In this document: positions 61,627 to 64,000 of the stretch, piece after piece
Layout of the letters: each line of letters opens with the position of its first letter
How positions within the stretch are numbered: the first letter of the stretch is position 1
Assembly: GCA_903939115.1 (NCBI GenBank)
Contig: CAJAFV010000079.1
Location: 119,939-183,938, forward strand
From: an uncultured Geobacteraceae bacterium
Lineage (GTDB): Bacteria; Desulfobacterota; Desulfuromonadia; Geobacterales; Pseudopelobacteraceae
Length of the DNA: 64,000 nt
Direction: 5' to 3'
Notes under the pieces: model-generated
The model's database searches: none
What the model saw: the letters and a program-made list of their open reading frames with translations, nothing else
What the model was told of the DNA's origin: nothing
Position numbers and translations under genes: made by a program

Positions 61627-61980
61627 CTATTTTCCCTGATCTGTTGCCAAAATGTAATCAGCGATTCCTTTTGCAGACCATAGATCAGCGGAGTTAACAT
61701 TCCCTTCCAGCCAAGGCTCCATAACATAGTTGTCGTAGTCGGACAGGTAGACAAACACTTTTCCTTTCTCCGCCAAGTGCTCAAATACTGGTGAAGGCAG
61801 AGAGACGGCAACCGGACCGACCCTGATTATAACTGCACCTGGCTCTGCTGAAATTGTTATAGGCGCCGTCGCTTTATTTGCCATCAGCTCGGCATAATAC
61901 TCGTTCGGAATAGTGGCGAGTGCCATTAGGCCATCGTTAAGCAGAATGACCCGTGCTACAAAAAAATCATAATCTTCCAT
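61627..61980 (-). CDS. Hypothetical protein after traG
   Basis: It encodes 117 residues from ATG 61980 with GGGAG ten bases upstream; TTG 61986 is too close to that site. No recognisable motif; AEPGAVIIRVGPVAVSLPSP is beta-like. It starts 17 bases after the traG stop, so it belongs to the same transcript. Confidence 0.5.
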   Translation of the reverse strand: MEDYDFFVARVILLNDGLMALATIPNEYYAELMANKATAPITISAEPGAVIIRVGPVAVSLPSPVFEHLAEKGKVFVYLSDYDNYVMEPWLEGNVNSADLWSAKGIADYILATDQGK

Positions 61981-61996
61981 CGTCAATAACTCCCGA

Positions 61997-64000
61997 CTAA
62001 TATTTTGTGTAACCTTTCATTGAAGGAGTAATACCCGGAGCTGAGCTCACCGGAGCAGCCTGACCACCAATTTTACCCAAAACCGCTTTTCCACCCTTAA
62101 TAACTGCTTTGCCACCAGTTGCTAGTGAGCTAGCATTATTAATCGTGGCTACCGTACCGTTGGTAGTTCCGATAATTATCTCCGCAGCCCTTTCTCCAAG
62201 CGCTCCTCGTATCAGTGCCGATCCGCCGCCCTGGACATTCACACCCATTGAACTGTCTACCCTGTTGTCAAATTTCTGGGTATGGGAGCCAAGCACTGAA
62301 CTGGTGTAATCCTTGTAATCTTTTTCGCCACCACGTTGGATTTTGAACGTGGAGATTGTCGGTGTCACGCCTTGCTGCCCGTGCGATCTCATAGATCCAT
62401 CTTTTGTCATGCCCTGAATAGTCGGCTTTCCCATCCTCATTTGAATGCTGTCACCTGGTGCTACTTGAACACCGCTCCCACTGTCAGCAAGTGCCTTATT
62501 GACTGAAGCGGCGTCACTATCAGAGGCAATGAGTCGATCAACTTGTGTGTATTGGCTTGTTGATGACACATTCACGTTTTCACTTAACGAACCACTCCAG
62601 GATTTGCGGCCATGTTCAGAAGTCTGCATATTCCTGTCAATATTTTCAGCGTCCCTACCTGTTTTGAATGTCGCCATATCTTTCCGGCTGACGTCCCCGC
62701 CTCGACCAATAGAAAAGGACTGGATATTACCGTCCCCATCTTTTGCCATCTCATAGGTGAAACCCTTGTTGCTATTCATCATCTTGCCAATTTCGTTTAC
62801 TGCGTTATGGCCGAAGTTGGCTTCACGCAGTTCGTTCATAATCCCTTCAGCTCTTGATTTGTTTCCGCCGGCAACAACACCTTGCTCGCTGGAATTGACG
62901 ATACCGCCATCCATGCCTACGTTCACTGAATTTTTGCCATCAGCAGTAGTGAATGAGATGTTCTGACCTTCCATCGACCTTTGCATTTCGGCAAAGCCAC
63001 GCTCGGTCAGATGCCCGCCATTATACATTTCCGGATTATGTGCCAATTCCGGAGCGATTTTACCAGCCAACTGATCGGCGGCTGAGTGGACAAGTTGGTT
63101 GCGAGCAATTTTCCCGGACACGTCATTACTGGCAAGTTGACGGTAATTGTCGTAACCGCCAGCTGCAAAGATACCACTGATCTTGCCACCTATCTCCATT
63201 GCAGCGACGCTACCAGCTTCCATTCCGGCCTTATTCGCTCCACCCAACTGATTTGAAAGTCCTACCATCTCCGATGATTGCTTTCCTTGCTGGAACAGCG
63301 AATTCATCTGCATGAGCTGTCCGGGCGACACACCAAAATTTCCTGCCATTTTATTAACGGCATCAGCGTTAGCAAAGTCTCCCAAAGAAGAAACTTCTGA
63401 ACGCATTGCGTTGAACTGTCTCCAATCACCACTGAATCCGAGTGCTTTTGAGGCTCCAAATGCCTGCATTTCTCCTTGCAGTTGCCCGACGCTTTTATCC
63501 ATGTTTGAAGACAGAAAATCGGCGTAGTTTGAACCGTTACCAAACGTTTGTGCTAATGCCTTGTCATTGGCGACACCCATCTCTGCAAAGTTGCGGACAT
63601 TGCCACCATAACTGCCTGCAACCATATCCTTTACCGCTGCTGATTTATTGAGGCCAAGCCGAGAATCGAAGGATTTGAGATCATACGAGGATTGAAGGCC
63701 ATTCTCCTTCATGGCAGTACCGGCAGCTCCGAAGCCCACGTTTCGACCGACTTGAGCATTACCCATCATCTGAGCCGAATACTCCTGGCCAAACGCTGCT
63801 ATCATATCGTTTGATGCTGACGTTCCAGCAGACATCTCCATCGACGACTGTGCCTGTCGTGCCTTCATGCTGTACTCATTGCTCCACGCTTGTGTCGGCA
63901 TGGCACTCACATTGCTTTTCTCTGCAGAGGCCCTTCCGCTTGGATCCTCGACCGTATGTGCACCATAGCCACCGGCAGAGCCGACCTGGCCGGCGAGACC
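61997..64000 (-). CDS. traG: TraG, C-terminal part (5' end beyond the window)
   Basis: The frame is open for 668 codons to the window edge, so the N-terminal membrane part lies to the right. The visible part is rich in Gly, Ala, Ser, Asn and Met (GNAQVGRNVGFGAAGTAMKE; SGDWRQFNAMRSEVSSLGDF) and matches the periplasmic/cytosolic C-terminal region of F-type TraG, needed for mating-pair stabilisation and entry exclusion. An internal GTG at 63910 is probably not the start. Opposite orientation to the traA-trbC operon. Confidence 0.75.
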   Translation of the reverse strand, partial: GLAGQVGSAGGYGAHTVEDPSGRASAEKSNVSAMPTQAWSNEYSMKARQAQSSMEMSAGTSASNDMIAAFGQEYSAQMMGNAQVGRNVGFGAAGTAMKENGLQSSYDLKSFDSRLGLNKSAAVKDMVAGSYGGNVRNFAEMGVANDKALAQTFGNGSNYADFLSSNMDKSVGQLQGEMQAFGASKALGFSGDWRQFNAMRSEVSSLGDFANADAVNKMAGNFGVSPGQLMQMNSLFQQGKQSSEMVGLSNQLGGANKAGMEAGSVAAMEIGGKISGIFAAGGYDNYRQLASNDVSGKIARNQLVHSAADQLAGKIAPELAHNPEMYNGGHLTERGFAEMQRSMEGQNISFTTADGKNSVNVGMDGGIVNSSEQGVVAGGNKSRAEGIMNELREANFGHNAVNEIGKMMNSNKGFTYEMAKDGDGNIQSFSIGRGGDVSRKDMATFKTGRDAENIDRNMQTSEHGRKSWSGSLSENVNVSSTSQYTQVDRLIASDSDAASVNKALADSGSGVQVAPGDSIQMRMGKPTIQGMTKDGSMRSHGQQGVTPTISTFKIQRGGEKDYKDYTSSVLGSHTQKFDNRVDSSMGVNVQGGGSALIRGALGERAAEIIIGTTNGTVATINNASSLATGGKAVIKGGKAVLGKIGGQAAPVSSAPGITPSMKGYTKY

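Noticed and set aside
1..64000. CRISPR array
   Set aside because: The regular repeats seen are iterons and short-period repeats; no repeat-spacer array of the usual 28-37 / 30-40 base pattern and no cas genes.

Overview
The window reads as the backbone and cargo of a large self-transmissible element from a Gram-negative bacterium. My guess is a Geobacter/Desulfuromonadia-like host, based on the look of the F-type transfer genes and moderate GC; this is an impression, not a search result. Replication and stability functions sit beside transfer genes: a TrfA-type initiator with eight CGACTTATGACCGAC iterons, an actin-like ParM with a ParR-like partner, and a type IV toxin-antitoxin pair. I see no integrase and no att site. 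A conjugative plasmid therefore fits better than an ICE, although an integrated plasmid or ICE cannot be excluded.

Layout. 1-4.9 kb: metabolic or housekeeping cargo, with the edge of a HelD-like helicase, a quinone-oxidoreductase-type MDR enzyme, a DraG/crystallin-J1-type hydrolase, an internally deleted pirin remnant and a glycerate kinase. 5.0-5.7 kb: a promoter, small-ORF and terminator unit. 5.7-8.5 kb: a tRNA array (Ser-GCT, Trp-CCA, Ser-TGA, Phe-GAA) with an unusual tRNA-like cloverleaf, followed by a 9-codon leader plus hairpin, a small basic protein, RtcB RNA ligase and an HNH nuclease. 8.5-9.6 kb: a decayed HTH regulator, a zinc-ribbon protein and a resolvase tail. 10-14.6 kb: AlpA-like regulator, TrfA, iteron origin, then unknown regulator-like genes including a sigma-70-like protein. 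14.6-16.2 kb: partition locus. 16.2-32.4 kb: F-type transfer operon (ompA-like, dsbC-like, traA, L, E, K, B, V, C, an unknown secreted Cys-rich protein, traN, traW, a lipoprotein, traU, trbC). 32.5-33.1 kb: HU. 33.2-54.7 kb: a composite defence island, with a helicase/DUF4391/Mod/Res type III-like system interrupted by extra cassettes (DUF4062 plus P-loop ATPase, DUF1016, a small unknown), then KTSC, a PrrC/RloC-like ATPase, an SbcD/SbcC-like pair and an IHF-like protein. 54.8-61.6 kb: XRE/ImmA-type regulator, small DUF2188/DUF3892/DUF3606 proteins, a zinc-dependent phospholipase-like protein, a phosphoesterase and AbiE. 61.6-64 kb, minus strand: the end of traG, so the transfer region resumes to the right in the opposite direction.

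How it may work together. The tra genes build an F-type pilus and mating channel, and TrfA/ParMR keep the element. One C-rich 24-bp sequence lies just upstream of the replication, partition and transfer operons and may co-regulate them. The defence island protects the host or element. The element carries both a candidate anticodon nuclease (the PrrC/RloC-like ATPase) and a tRNA array with the RNA repair ligase RtcB. This makes tRNA cleavage, repair and replacement a plausible theme and the most interesting hypothesis in the window.
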